The notes: generated by a model from the sequence alone, not told the origin. Positions 24,060 through 36,299 are shown, counted from the first letter of the stretch. The stretch is DNA of 64,000 nt from Areca catechu (GCA_021397845.1 JAHSVC010000024.1:1240001-1304000); one strand, 5' to 3'. Numbers and translations: made by a program.

Positions 24060-26178
24060 GTACTGCAACAAGCGTGAAGGATTTGAAAGAATGAAAGTCT
24101 TGAGTAAAAAAATTTTTCTTTTCACTTTAAGGAGACTCATCGAATCTGCGCTGTATGACCCCCTCGCCAACGGATCCGCGCCACATGCTGCCTATTGGCG
24201 AAAAGGGGCATCCCGGCCACTCTGGATTCTGCGCCAACATCAACTACTCCTCGGATGTGGCAACGTGGCATCCCTACACTGGCCCTCGGGACCGCCTCAC
24301 GAAGCAGCAGCAATAGTCATGGCCATCATTGCACCGGATCTCCGCTTTCCACGTCAGCACCATAATTACTTCCTTCGACCCGAGCACCGTGCACTAACGA
24401 GCCTCGGGAGTGGGAGGCAAATGATGTGGCGAGGACCACTAACGTGGGTAACTGATAGGCACCACGTCAAGGGAGACCGCTGCATTAGACGCCAAGGCAA
24501 CACCTCAGCCCGGACCGCCCTACCGAGCTGAGCTGAGCTCCTTCAAGACAACGAGCCGAGCTCCGTCGTTTGCCAGGTCGGGCCCTCGAGCCCGGTACAC
24601 CTAGGCCGGAGCCGCCCTCCAGAGCGAGACCCTCAGAGGTTTGAGCCCTGTGGTCGAGGTCGAGCTCAGCACTCACCCGCCACGTGGAGCCTCTCCGAGC
24701 ACGCGCCTTCTGGACCGGGTTCGCCTCCGCCCTCCAGAGCGAGACCCTCGGAGGTTTGTGCCCTGTGGTCGGGGTCGAGCTCAGCACTCACCCGCCACGT
24801 GGAGCCTCTCTGAGCACGCACCTTCTGGACCGGGTCCGCCCTCCAGAGCCCTATGGTCGGAGTCGAGCTCAGTGCTCACCCGCCACGTGGAGCCTCTCCG
24901 AGTGCGTGCCCTCTGGACTCGGTCCGCCTTCCGCCCTCTAGAGCGAGACCCTCGGAGGTTTGAGCCCTGTGGTCGGAGTCGAGCTCAGCACTCACCCGCC
25001 ACATGGAGCCTCTCCGAGTGCACACCCTCTGGACCGGGTCCGCCTTCCCCCTCCAGAGTGAGACCCTCGGAGGGTTGAGCCTTGTGGTCAGAGTCGAGCT
25101 CAGCGCTCACCCCCACGTGGACCTCTCCAAGCGCTGCGCCTTTGGACCGGGTCTACTTCCGCCCTCCAAAGTGAGACTCGAGAGGTTTGAGCCTTGTGGT
25201 CGGAGTCGAGCTCAGCGCTCACCCGCCATGGGGAGCCTCTCCGAGCGCGCGCTCTTGGACTGGGTCCGCCTTCCGCCCTCCAAAGCGAGACCCTCAAAGG
25301 TTTGAGCCCTGTGGTCGGAGTCGAGCTCAACGCTCACCTGCCACGTGGAGCCTCTCGAGCGTGCCGCCTTGGACGAGCCCGAACTCATCCCTCCTCCATC
25401 AAGGTGACCACATGAGCTCGGAGCATCTAGACCGAAGCATGCCTTGCCATCCTGGGACACCGATGAGCCACCGAGGACTGTGGAACGGCGCCCCCCATAC
25501 TGCCATAACTACCTACCGCCCGTACCTCCAGAGGGATGCATAGCCAGAAAGCACGAATCCCTAAGACGGTGACCCCCGGATCGAGGCTCTTCCAGCTTCC
25601 CAGAATTGAGTGATCGGAGAGGAGTCAGAACGAATATAGCTTCCCTACCACCTGTCAGGAAAGACATCTCGTACCGACACGGAATCCGCCGCACGCTCCT
25701 GCCAGCCCAGCGAAGATCCGAGGGCAAGTGCCTAACGGCCAATTTTCAACTACAAAGAATAGTCGACACCCCAAAAGGGGAGGGTAACAACAACAACCAC
25801 TACAACACAATGCAAGCTCGACTAAGGGGCGAAGCGCCACCACCACCACACAGTTGAAGGAAAACGAGGGAAACAAGGAAAGGCTAGGAACAGGGAATCT
25901 CTCTATCCCCGCTATCATTCTCCCAGCTACATTTTCGTCTTCTTCACACACAACTTTTGCTCCACCTAGTGCGGAGTCCATCAAGAGGGGCCCGACTAGG
26001 AGGATCTATTCCCCTGGATCATCACTTACTTGACCGTCGGAGTGCCCCCGCCGGAAACCCTGGCCCGGGTCACTAACCCCTGTTTCGCAGGTCTAGGAGC
26101 AGAGGACCGTCAGGCAGCAAAGGGAGCGCACTCTGGCGCCGGCAGCAGCTACAGGCCACGGCGATCTTGACGGCAATA
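24060..26178 (+). mobile_element. Tat A LTR, inverted copy
   Basis: Reverse complement of the 3' LTR at 4476-6590, ending ...GACGGCAATA at about 26178 (the CA end mutated) and flanked by AATAT, the complement of ATATT on the left. It includes the 115-bp repeat array (about 24640-25330), here with altered unit lengths. Confidence 0.8.
24640..25380. repeat. 115-bp tandem repeat, inverted copy
   Basis: Same unit as 5280-6030 (landmark TCGAGCTCA), about seven units, one of them shortened near 24840-24860. Confidence 0.8.
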
Positions 26179-28639
26179 AATATACTCTCTTTGCACTCAT
26201 CTTTTTCTTATTTCCATTTGGATCATTCTTTTCTCTCCCCCTTTCCTTCCATGGGCTATTTGTCTTTCCTCTCTCTCTTATCCCCTGGCTCCATCCCTCG
26301 CTCATACCCTTTTGCCGGTGCCTTTCCTTGGACGTCCATCGATGTGCAGAGCACTGCCATCCCATGGCTTTGTCCCTCGCTCGCACCCCTTCACCGGTGC
26401 CTCTCCTTAGATGTCCACTGCCTTACAAATTACCACCACCATGCCATTCCTCCCTTTTTTACCCCGTCGAGCCTCTCCACTCCTTCCCTTTTTACTCTCC
26501 TTCATGCTTTTGCCATCATCTACGCTATTGCTAGTGCTTGTATCTGTGCCGAGGTTCCAAGCTCCCCATTCCCGGCACCTTTCCTTCCTGCTCATACTGT
26601 CGCCGAGCTCTCATGCTCCCTGATTTCCTTTTATCAGGCCACTGATATCCTCTCTACCCTCCTCTCTAGTGAGAGTCTTCATCTACTATTATCCAGGATA
26701 TACATTAAATTTTTTCTCTACATGTTGTTTCATATTTTAGCTTTTCTCTTGCTTTGTTATATCTTAGTTGCCTTACCCATATTTCTTTCTTTTATTTGAC
26801 TACATTTTTTCTCTTTTCAAGTAAATTGATTATGAAATTGAATATAATTATGTTTTTCATCTATATTTTGATTCTTTTATAATTATTTTGAGTTATGTTT
26901 ATAGAGTTTTATTTAATTTTTATCTTATACTCCTCGTAACAGAAATTTTAAGGTGGTCTATGATGAGAACCTAGACGAAGTTATTATTCCACATTAGCGG
27001 AATAATAATCATTCCTTTGAGACCTTAGTACATATATAAGGTATTAGCAACAATAACAGTAACGAATCTACCACTATCATTAAAAAATAAAATTTTTTAT
27101 ATTAATAAAATTTATTATTTATTATTTATTTATGTAGTAGAATTTTTTATTAATTTAATAATTAGATATTATTTAGATGATTATTTAATTGAATAGTTAA
27201 TTAATTAATAATTATATGTTTAATTTAAAAAATAAATTTTTTTATATTAATAAAATTTATTTATTTATTTATTTATTTATTTAGTAGATATTTTTTATTA
27301 ATTTAATAAATTAGATATTTATTTAGATGATTATTTAATTGAATAGTTAATTAATTAATTAATTATATGTTTTAATTAATAAATTAGATATTTATCTATT
27401 GATTAGATTTTATTTATTGATTTAGTTAATTAGATATTTATTATTTAGTTAGTTATTTATTTCATTAATTAGTTATTATTTAATTATTTAGATCTTAATT
27501 TAATTAAATAAATAATTAATTAGGTGTATATGTATACATATTTTTAATTGAAGAGGTTTAGATCTCAACATGTAGAGAGAATTAGAACTGGGTCATATAG
27601 ACTAATTAGGTTATATATCAGGTTAGCTACAGTTATGGGAGGCTACACATCGATTCAAGAGAACTGGTTATTTATTTAATTAATCAATTAATTAATTAAT
27701 TAATAGTTATTACTTAATTAATTATTTATTAATTATATAATTAATTAATTAGTTGTTTAGTTAGTTGTTATATGATTAGGTGCTTATTTTTTTAAAATTT
27801 GCATTGCATAGAATCATAGACCCATTAATTGATTAATGTATATAATCTATGGCATCCATATATTTATATATTTTTATACGAATAGAAGAATTATATATAT
27901 TAGTCAATTGATTGTTTAGTTTGAATAGTTTGAAAATTATAAATAATTTTATAGATAGTTACAATAATGAAACGATATGCTAAAGGTTTGATAGAGATTT
28001 TAGACAACATTTTTTCTTAATTCCCATCACACATCTTTAGTCATATGGGAAGAACTAAAAAAAATGCTACCAAAATTTTCTTTCAGTCCTTATTACTTAT
28101 TGTTTAATTACTGTAATTAACCTTTATAATTAATACAATTCCTAAATGGGATAGGACCTTTACATATTATCTAGTGATAGAATGTATTAAATAATATAAG
28201 AAGGTTGCTGTGATATTAAGTTCGTATCCCATCCTTAAAGACCAAACTTGAAAGAATAAGAACGATCGAGATGAAATTCTGAATGTGAGATATAAGAGTT
28301 TGGATATCTAGGTGGAGGTTCTCATAGTTGAGAGGTGATCGAATTTAGAAGTATCATCCAAGAAATGAGAGATGGGACTTCGAAGAAGAGTACTTAAGCA
28401 AAAGCATAATCTTTATAATGGAGAGGTACATGACTATTTCGCTGGAGATGAAGTATAGGGAGTCATAGGTCTAGAAGTTCATTGCAAGCAGAAAGCATTA
28501 CTCATTGATCTTTTCATATGTCTGGCTCGTATATAGTGGTGATAGATTAGTAAGAATTATATACTTAATTATATTAATTAAACTTAATTTCAAACTAATG
28601 TTATATATTTTAATTAAATTATTTTTCTTATTTATTATT
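26179..28639. other. Non-coding right-arm DNA
   Basis: 26179-26800 is the pyrimidine-rich copy of 3921-4475 with the 78-bp duplication (about 26280-26420). 26800-28640 is AT-rich, with ATTTATTT/TTAATTAA runs at 27100-27500 whose lengths differ from the left arm. No gene recognised. Confidence 0.6.
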
Positions 28640-29079
28640 ATAGATCCGATAGCTGGAATCAAATGCATATGTTATGGATCTACCATCTGATTATGGCATT
28701 AGCACTATTTTTAATGTATCGGATCTAATAAAATATAAAGAACCTATATCAATACTCAGAGATCCTTTTGAGCCTAATTTCTTTGATGAGAGTAAACCCC
28801 ACCCAAGTATCTACAGTTAAGAGTTTTTTGAAGATATGATCATATTGAGAAGATTTTGGATAAGCAGATTGTTTCTACCAGGAGTCGTGGATATCAAAAA
28901 TATCTAGTGAGATGGCAAGGCTACCCTGAGTCTGAGGACACATGAATTACTTAAGAAAAACTGTAGCGAATTGATCCTAATATTCTTGAGCATTACCAAA
29001 GCAATATGGAGCTTGACTCGACGGAGTCAAGTTCTTCCCAGCCTAGGAGAATAATGAGGACATCGTCAAGCACAGATCC
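28640..29079 (+). pseudogene. Chromovirus pol C-terminus with chromodomain, right copy
   Basis: Plus-strand counterpart of 1643-2150. The D-L-P-S-D-Y-G-I-S stretch lies near 28670-28700 and the chromodomain core Y-L-V-R-W-Q-G near 28900-28925. Here it is followed by a fuller Y-P-E-S-E-D-T than in the left copy, which has lost several bases. Stops interrupt both. Confidence 0.7.
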
Positions 29080-29538
29080 TGATACACATCCTTATCTAGG
29101 TATTTATATTTTTTTATTTTATTTAGGTGTATGAGGATTGGGCATATTATTTTTATTTTTTATTCTTGTATCTATCTCATGTCTGGATTTCAGAGCATAA
29201 ACACTGGATTAGTCTAGTCTCTTTTAGATTAGGTTAATTATTTTAGATTTATTTGAATCTTAGAATTTTGGTTTATCTGGTCTCCAATCTATTGGAGAGT
29301 CCCAAAGTTCAGTCTCCAATTCGTGGAGGACTAGAGCTTATATAAAGAAGTCATTTGTATTATTTGAAGATCAACAAGAATTGAATAAAAAATTTTAGTT
29401 CTCCCGACTCCCTCCTTTTCTCTTCTTCTCCTCTTTTCTCCTTCTTCTTCTTCTCTTTCGCTCCTCTTTCCCTTCTCTCTTCTTCTTCTCCTAATCTTGT
29501 TCTTCCTCCCACTGTTCTGAGAATTAAGCACTCGGACA
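29080..29538 (+). mobile_element. Chromovirus-type LTR, right copy
   Basis: Starts TGATACACATCC at 29080 immediately after the pol tail. It has a TATAAA-type box near 29340 and a pyrimidine-rich leader (29400-29510), and can be closed at CTCGGACA (29538). The 3' edge is uncertain, as in the left copy. Confidence 0.5.
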
Positions 29539-30728
29539 CTCCGACCATCACTCAACTCTTCTACCTACAACCGGGGTCATCCAATCACCGCTGCAAGTCA
29601 TTCCTTGCCTCCCCTATTCAACTCTTGACCATTGATCCCATGCAGCCATTGACAGTCGACCAACCACCACCGAACCACTTAACCACTAGACACAACCATA
29701 CCCCCCTTTTCCCCTCCACATCAGATGCCGCCCCCCTTAACCCATCATGACTGGCCACCACCCATGTTTCCTCACCTCTAATCGATGCCTCCACTACCAT
29801 TTGAGTCGCCATTGACCACCTTCTCCCTCCTTAGATCTGAGGATAATCCACTGCACTCTGGCTCCCCACCCATCGCTGCCAATCACTGGAGCCAAGCCTG
29901 CACCACCTTCTCCCCGTGCCACCATTTATTGACCGTGCTGCCCCCTCTCCAATGCTGGCTCCTTCAAAATCGCTAGCAAAACCCTACTGGATCTTCCCTC
30001 CGAAGCCATCCTCTATTTTGGTACAATCATGAAGGCACCTACACATCGTGAATACAAAGTTGGCGTTCATTGTCGACTTCAGGCTAAATTTAGAAAAAAA
30101 ATATAAGAGAAGAAAAGAAAAAAAGAGGGAAAATTGGATTTAAAATCATCATTTCGGGCTTCACCCATCATTTGTTTCCCAAGCATCCTAATCACATGGT
30201 AATAGGAGTGCGTGCACGATCGAAGAGTCCACACACTTTCATAGCAAATCCAGAAACTGCACCACCTTATAATTTTAGATTTATTGGACCAGATCTAATA
30301 TTATTCTGATTTGAAAAATCCTGACTGCAATTATTTTTTTTTGGCATTCCAAGTTCAAAGACTTTACCGAACTCGCCATCCAGCCAGGATCACAACCCGA
30401 CTTGGTCAGCACCTTCTCTTCCAGATTTGACCATGATCAAGTTTGTGAGCACCCTTTTTACTTAAATATATTTAATTGATATTGGTAGAAAGCTTAATTG
30501 TTTAATTTTATTAGATTTATATATTAATTGCTTGTGCTGAACCTAAACTTATGGGCAGTTTCTCAATTAACCACGATCCTATTTTTTTAAGATCTAGGAC
30601 TTTCACCGATGCTTCTTGTTATTTTTTTTTTTAAAAAAATGATTATAGCTTAATCCCTTCCATATTCATAAAAAAATTAATTTTAATTTATAATTTCAGT
30701 TTACTAATAATTAAAAATAAATAATTAA
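29539..30728. other. Non-coding flank inside the right arm
   Basis: Counterpart of 1-1187. No supported gene. Confidence 0.5.
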
Positions 30729-30927
30729 ATAGATAAATAATATCTATATTAATTTTATTTTTTGCATTCCTAGATCAGGCTATCCCGCATCATAGATGAT
30801 GCACCCAGTTTACAAAGTTAGTAAAACTGCTTGTTGGTTGCGCTAAGAAACTTATATTCATTTTTTAAAAATAAATAATCAAGAAGGTTAAGGATATTTA
30901 GAGGAGAAAGAGAGATTACTATCGCAA

Positions 30928-31350
30928 ATGGTGATTGCATATTACAGATGGAATGAGAAGGCATGGATCAAATTCCATGCACCCTTATATGTTGCATTAA
31001 TACCACCCCTACCACCAGGAAAATATGCAACAAAAGTGCATCCACTGATTAGATCTCCAGGATTCTATCCAATGTTTGAACCAAAGATTTTGATCGGCAT
31101 ACATGGTAACCTTAACCAGTTCAATTGGAGGAGGGTTAGTTTCCATTGCGTAGACCGTGGACTTTTCCTTAAAAATAAAAATGCTAAAAGAAATATCAAT
31201 GAAACTCATATCCAATATCAACGTTCAAAAAAAATTAAAAAACGCTGTACTGTTTCATTCCTCCATCCTATAGAAATTCCATCAGCATTCAAACAACGAT
31301 TAAGATCTCATCACCATGTGTTTCCAAAGATGTCCGAAATCTTGCTGTAG
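30928..31350 (+). CDS. Unrecognised ORF (140 codons)
   Basis: An ATG-started plus-strand frame just outside the right arm. The predicted protein is basic with a proline cluster near residues 28-32 (P-P-L-P-P). I see no known motif, signal peptide or membrane segment. The opposite strand of its 3' half is also open (31289-31648) next to a TATA-like site, so the two compete, and both may be chance frames in a decayed element or gene. Treat as hypothetical. Confidence 0.2.
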   Translation: MVIAYYRWNEKAWIKFHAPLYVALIPPLPPGKYATKVHPLIRSPGFYPMFEPKILIGIHGNLNQFNWRRVSFHCVDRGLFLKNKNAKRNINETHIQYQRSKKIKKRCTVSFLHPIEIPSAFKQRLRSHHHVFPKMSEILL

Positions 31351-31648
31351 GTCGACTCTTGAGTGGCGAGAAGCACATGGACTTGTATCGCATGGATTTT
31401 GTGGATTCGTAGAACACGGAGATTCCAGTACCCCACTTGGTAGTACCAGCAGGGTTGCACGAAAAGAATGGCATGCAATAGTATAAAAAGCATGGCGTGC
31501 TCGGTATCACGGACGCTGCGGCTGGGCTCCGGTGTTGGATGCTCGTTGTTTTTTTCTTTGGTGGTGGAAGCTCAGAAGCTTCGTATACATAAGGTTGGAA
31601 AAGAGCCGCAGAGGATGTATATATAGGTCCTATATATCGTCTCCCCAC
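31311..31648 (-). other. Possible minus-strand transcribed region with TATA-like site
   Basis: On the minus strand, CTATATATACATCC (about 31614-31627) is followed by a leader and two alternative frames: a 119-codon one from 31648, which overlaps the TATA site, and a 60-codon one from 31493. No family recognised. The TATA box and spacing resemble a plant core promoter, but the coding content is unconvincing, so it could be a gene fragment. Confidence 0.2.
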
Positions 31649-31779
31649 GGTTCACCTATATCCATCGCATACATCAAAGATGGAACATTTTAATTTCCTT
31701 CGTCTCACTATCGACTTAGAATTCACATCGTTAATTTTTATATTAATTCTAAAACTATTATATATATACTATTGTTGCC

Positions 31780-32330
31780 CATGAATCTTCTAAATCGGGT
31801 TCTTGGAGCTGGCTGGAGTGTGCGTCTTCCGATTCCTGCAAGAAAGTCATGCGGGCCGGTAGTGTTCCGGCGGGGGATATTCCGATGGCTAAGTTAGTGA
31901 AAGCTGTGGAGTAACAGAATGGAGAAATCAAAGGAGATAAGCTCGTGGAGAAGGAAAAGCTCTCTTACCGCTCAGAGTCTCCCGTTTTACCTTATATAGG
32001 TGCGGAACCTTGCCAAAATCCGTTAGGGGCTAAGCAGGAAATGACCGGTCTGTTCCTAGAAGAATCTGGGTAGTGGCCATATGGCACCAGGAAAGGGTGG
32101 CGTCGTGGAGTTCGCAAAGTAGTGACGCTAAATTCCAAGGACTTCTAACCTGTGGAAAAATCCAGCTCTGCAAGTAGCACTCGTGTACCGCCTCTATGGG
32201 TGGTTCACATCATGTAGTACGATTCATTCCTCTATGGGTGGTTCACACCATGTAGTACGATTCATTCTCCTTTCTTCGAGGTGCTAGCCTTTCCGGAAAT
32301 GATATCGGCAGCGACGAACTGAATCTTCAA
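31780..32330 (-). mobile_element. Tat-like LTR fragment
   Basis: 31852-31895 carries the same block (GGCGGGGGATATTCCGATGGCTAAG) that marks the Tat A LTR at 4595-4621 and the solo LTR at 45700-45727, followed by a leader-like region and a TATATAGG site near 31996. It ends with a 38-bp tandem duplication (CCTCTATGGG at 32191 and 32229). No internal domains are attached, so it is a fragment or a diverged solo LTR. Confidence 0.5.
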
Positions 32331-33812
32331 CTCCTTGAAGTCCCGGTTGCTGCAGCAGTGCTGGAACAAAGACTCTTGAGAACCTTTCCCAACACTGTCC
32401 CAAACCTTTAATAGAAGGTGTGCACTCAGAGATCCCACCCAAACTCAATCAACCCTGAGATCGAATCTCTTAATCTCTCAATGATCAAGGAATAACTATA
32501 TCCTAGAGTATTGATAGAGTCAAAACCTTGATCCAGATTTATGGGTGTGAAATGTGTATGTCTCATTTTCACCTTTACACCCAACTATTTTATAACAGCA
32601 GTAGCCCTCAAAATGAATAAGAGGGATTAATGAGAGATTATTGGGGAGTTATGAGTCTCTTGAAATTCCAGGAAGGTTAGAAGTCTTTTGGAATTCAGCA
32701 ACAACAATAATTAAACCTCGAAACTTCCAGCATTAAATTCCATAACAATTACAATATTTAATGGAGTGTTCTCGAATTTCAGCAATCCGTCAAACGAGTC
32801 GACTCGGCTCGAGTTGACTTGTTCAAAAAGAGTCGGCTCGAACATAAATTTGACAACTTGTCAAACGAGTCCGGAACGATTCTCAATCGTTCGCATGCCA
32901 ACAAAGCAAGAAGAAACCCTCGGTGTACGACCCCATAGGTTCAAACACTAAATCGGTAGCATGGGAACATTTCTAGTACCAGCAAAAGTCACCATCTAAC
33001 AATGACACCCGGCGTCCGGATAGATTGAAGGTTGTAAAGCAACATGAACCTGTCGACTATGGAATAGCATTGAACTTATTCCTTGATCCTCCTAATGCTC
33101 CGGATGGCATAGGGTTAAACTATCCAACCCTAAGCAGTCCATCTGAATATGTCCCAAAGTGTCCCTACAACCCCTTACAAGGAATGTCCTGGCCAAGGTC
33201 TTTCTCAATTGAGACATATAAAGCATTCAATCCAAATCACTTGGAGAGGTCAATCCTATCTCGATCCTACTACCGCTACACAAGTACTTGACTGTACCCA
33301 GCAACCTTCCGTCACCGGATTAGAAATCCGGATAGTCCGACGCCTAAGCACAGTGAGTTACTTGCAAGCTACCATGTGATCTCAAGTCAAAGGAATAATT
33401 CAAGTCCACATTCTAATACAAGACTTCTCTTCGATAGCAAGAGAATATCGCATGAGAGTCACATTCAGTGAAGTGTCAAACACAACACTAATGTCATACC
33501 AGCATCTTCATGCTGCTTGGTTAAGAGGACAACCAATAGATATGATATCAATGAACTACTCTCGATACACCAACATCCTGAAATAGCATATCCTTTGGTC
33601 ATGTACTAATTTATGAACTACACGATGCATCCTCTCTACATCGCATACAAGGTAGCTCAAAGGACATCATCACAAAAGAGTTTAAATTAAGGAAAATGCA
33701 CCTGTGATGAACAGCCAAAAGATAACTTTTATTTATATCAAAATTCATATACAAATAGCACAACCGTCTACAGCCTAGACGATTGGCTTTGGGACACAAT
33801 TTCAATAGGAGT
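32330..33812 (-). mobile_element. Copia-type LTR, minus orientation
   Basis: From 33812 downward on the minus strand this matches 33838-34219 plus 49351-49900 of the oppositely oriented LTR. Shared blocks are GTGTCCCAAAGCCAATCGTC, the AATAAAAGTTAT region, the block GATTTCTAATCC and a GGTTCGAAC-type block. Divergence is clear, so these are different family members. A TATAAAAT site lies near 32590. The far end is not defined. The plus-strand frame at 33025-33291 inside it is a chance ORF. Confidence 0.55.
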
Positions 33813-33837
33813 TCTAGTTATAGGGAGAGGGAGTTAG

Positions 33838-34219
33838 TGTTGGGAATTATGTCCCAAAGCCAATCGTCTAGGCTGTAGACAGTTGTGCTACCTTGTATTT
33901 TGTATATGAATTCTTTTAATAAATAAAAGTTATTTATTTTGGCTGTTCATCATATTTATATTTTCCTGAAATGAACTCTTGTATGATGGAGTCTTTAGAA
34001 CTACATTATTTGATATAGAGAGGATATATCAAGTAGTTCTTAAACTGGTTCACAACCAAATGATACATTGTTATAGGACGATAATGTATCAAGTGTAGTT
34101 TATTATATGTCACATTTGTTGGTTGTCCTCTTAACCAAGGAGTGTGGAGATACTGGTATGACATGCAAGTGAAATGTATGGCATTTCACTGAACGTGACC
34201 ATTTGCGGAGCTCCCTTCT
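33838..34219 (+). mobile_element. Copia-type LTR, plus orientation, left part (split by Sirevirus)
   Basis: Starts TGTTGGGAATTATGTCCC at about 33838, roughly 25 bases from the start of the oppositely oriented LTR, so the pair stands head to head. It is interrupted at 34219/34220 by the Sirevirus and resumes at 49351. Confidence 0.6.
34215..34219. repeat. Left target-site duplication CTTCT
   Basis: CTTCT directly precedes the TGTTGCCC start of the Sirevirus LTR and recurs at 49346-49350 directly after its CCAACA end. Confidence 0.9.
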
Positions 34220-35687
34220 TGTTGCCCAGAAATGGAGCCCAAGAGGGGGGTGAATTGGGTCTTTTAAAAATTTAAAGCAATAATGTGCAGGCCTTGTGGT
34301 GTTTGTGAGTTATAAAATTCAATGCACTAGATTAAATGCAGCAGAAAGCAATAAATGGATTGTAATAAACAAAGAGCAAGAAAGAGAGGAGGCAATCACA
34401 CACAAATACAAAGTTTATAGTGGTTCGGTGCAAACCTAGCACCTACATCCATTCTCCAAGCCATCCTTGGAAATTCCACTATAATCCAACCAAGATTACA
34501 GCCAACTTGTTTTTCAAAAGTCTCACAAGTCAAAATCTATGTTGGTTTTATCACCTAGGTTCACCAACAAACCTTTACACTTATTTTGTCTTCGGGCTCA
34601 CAAGTTAACCCTAGTTGGTTTTATCACCTTGGCTTACCAACAAACCACAACAACCTTCTTTCAAGACACCCTTGAAAGCAAGGTCAAATCACAAGATAAA
34701 AGCAGATAGACAATTTCAAAAATAAGATAAACTCTCTTCAAGAGTAGAATAGAAGCTTTGAAGCTCAAGTTGATGCTTTGTCTTGTTTCTCCTCCTTGGA
34801 ATATTCTTCAAACTCTTCTTTTGGAATGATGTAAGGATGGGCTTGTAAGCTTTTTCAGGGAATCAAACTTTAAATGGCTCTTGAAGTGAAGTTCTTGAGA
34901 GAATCTTGGCTTTTTGGCTTTCAATGGACTTCAATGCCTCAAGAATGAAGTTGGTGAAGCTTAAATACAAGAAAAAACTTCCAAAAAATGGTTTGTGACC
35001 GTTTAAGCATCGAATATAGCCGTTGCGAGTTTGAAAAGACGTTTTTGCAAGTCAGAAAAATAGATCCGTTAGGCCTGTCAGAATCCAAGTATCGACACTT
35101 GGCTGTCAGGTATCGATACTTGGCTGTCAGGTGTCGACACTTGACTTCCAGGTGTCGACACTTGAACTTTCAAGTGTCAATACTAGATTCACAGGTGTCG
35201 ACACTTGACACAAAAACACTCCATTGGCCAAGTTCTGTATTTTTAAAAAATCTCAGGCCTTGAGTCGACACTTGGAACTTAAGTATCGACACTTGAGTTT
35301 CAGGTGTCGACACTTGAGCCCTGGGTGTCGACACTTGTCATGCCAAAGAGTTTTTCTGCGTGCCAAATGTTGAAGTGTCGACACTTGACTTCCCAGGTGT
35401 CGACACTTGGTTCCGAAAAATTCATAATCAAGTGTAAATTAAGCCAAAGACACAAGCATCAATTTTGAAACTTAAATGAAACATAAATAACCAATAATTG
35501 AATATGTAAAAGCTCTTTTTGCATGAAGAAGATGTCTTAAATTATGAAAAATGCTCTGTGACATGGCGTGCCATGATACTTAAATTTTTGAGAATTTGAG
35601 ATGCTTGCTTCTTGAAAACTCATAGCATTAGTATATAATATATACTCAAGGTTTTGGTATTTATCAAAATCACTAGGAGAGCCAACA
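34220..35687 (-). mobile_element. Sirevirus 3' LTR
   Basis: 1468 bp with TG...CA ends. It contains about 12 copies of a palindromic motif (best form CAAGTGTCGACACTTG or AGGTGTCGACACTTGA) at 35088-35410, in the upstream (U3) half in element orientation. The open frames at 34420 and 34988 on the plus strand are antisense and unlikely to be genes. Confidence 0.93.
35088..35410. repeat. Palindrome cluster in the Sirevirus 3' LTR
   Basis: About 12 copies of a GTGTCGACACTTG-type motif (some degraded to GTATCGACACTTG or GTCAATACT), spaced irregularly by about 10-40 bp. The core TGTCGACA is self-complementary. Multiple palindromes in LTR regulatory regions are a known Sirevirus feature, and a protein-binding role is inference. 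Confidence 0.9.
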
Positions 35688-35701
35688 ATCTCCCCCTTTT
35701 T
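35688..35701 (-). other. Sirevirus polypurine tract, with extra PPT-like cores
   Basis: Directly next to the LTR the minus strand reads AAAAAGGGGGAGATTG, the primer for plus-strand cDNA synthesis. Similar GGGGGAG cores recur at about 35819-35826, 35919-35929 and 35955-35962. Multiple PPT copies are known in Sireviruses. Confidence 0.85.
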
Positions 35702-36299
35702 GATGATGACAAAACCTTGAGTAAATCAATGTTAATTTTCAAATTTCAGATATGATATTTCATGAATATGATTTTAAGCTTATATAAACCATAACTTGCA
35801 TATTTAGGAAGAATAAATCTCCCCCTTAATTAGACAATTCTAATCAAAACAAGCAATATGCACTTTTATTATCAGATCAAATTTGGAAATTACAAACAAT
35901 CAAATAAATTAATCATACTCCCCCTTTTTGTCAGTCATTAGAAAAGGGAGTAAACTCCCCCTCAAAACAAGCATGGAGACAAAAAGTAATGGAGTTAAAT
36001 TCAATCATAGCTGAACTTATCAGAGCTCAAGAGCATTAAACTACAATTTCAAAGTTAACATTATCAGGATCAGAGCCAAAATGATAAGAGTATCATATTA
36101 ATTCAAGCATATCAATCACAGTGAAACAATCAGGAGAACAATGTAAGTATCAAAGAGTCACACACACACATATATTTACAAAATTTTGCTGACTCATCAG
36201 CAATACTGAAACATACAATGATACCAAGATACATCAACAGTCAATGATAGTAAATAGAAATAGTCAAGATACAACAAACATCATAAATCATCTATGAGG
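35702..36299 (-). other. Sirevirus 3' untranslated region
   Basis: AT-rich, holds the extra PPT-like cores, no gene seen. Confidence 0.6.

Larger units (their letters stand above)
22060..30728 (-). repeat. Right arm of giant inverted repeat
   Basis: This is an inverted copy of 1-8578. Its inner edge at about 22060 is a sharp junction between the gag region of a copia element (lower coordinates) and the coiled-coil part of the Tat antisense ORF. Both are cut here, so this is the derived breakpoint. A short purine-rich stretch at the joint is compatible with both sides, which suggests microhomology. The outer edge at about 30728 is only the point matching window position 1. A real inverted duplication and an assembly artefact cannot be told apart from sequence alone. 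Confidence 0.9.

Noticed and set aside
34988..35263. 91-codon ORF with repeated Arg/His/Leu words (and its partner at 48666)
   Set aside because: Translation of the LTR palindrome cluster, antisense to the Sirevirus.
35088..35410. Array of regularly spaced repeats as a CRISPR-like locus
   Set aside because: Spacing is irregular, intervals are short and shared between LTRs, and it lies inside a TG...CA LTR with target duplications.
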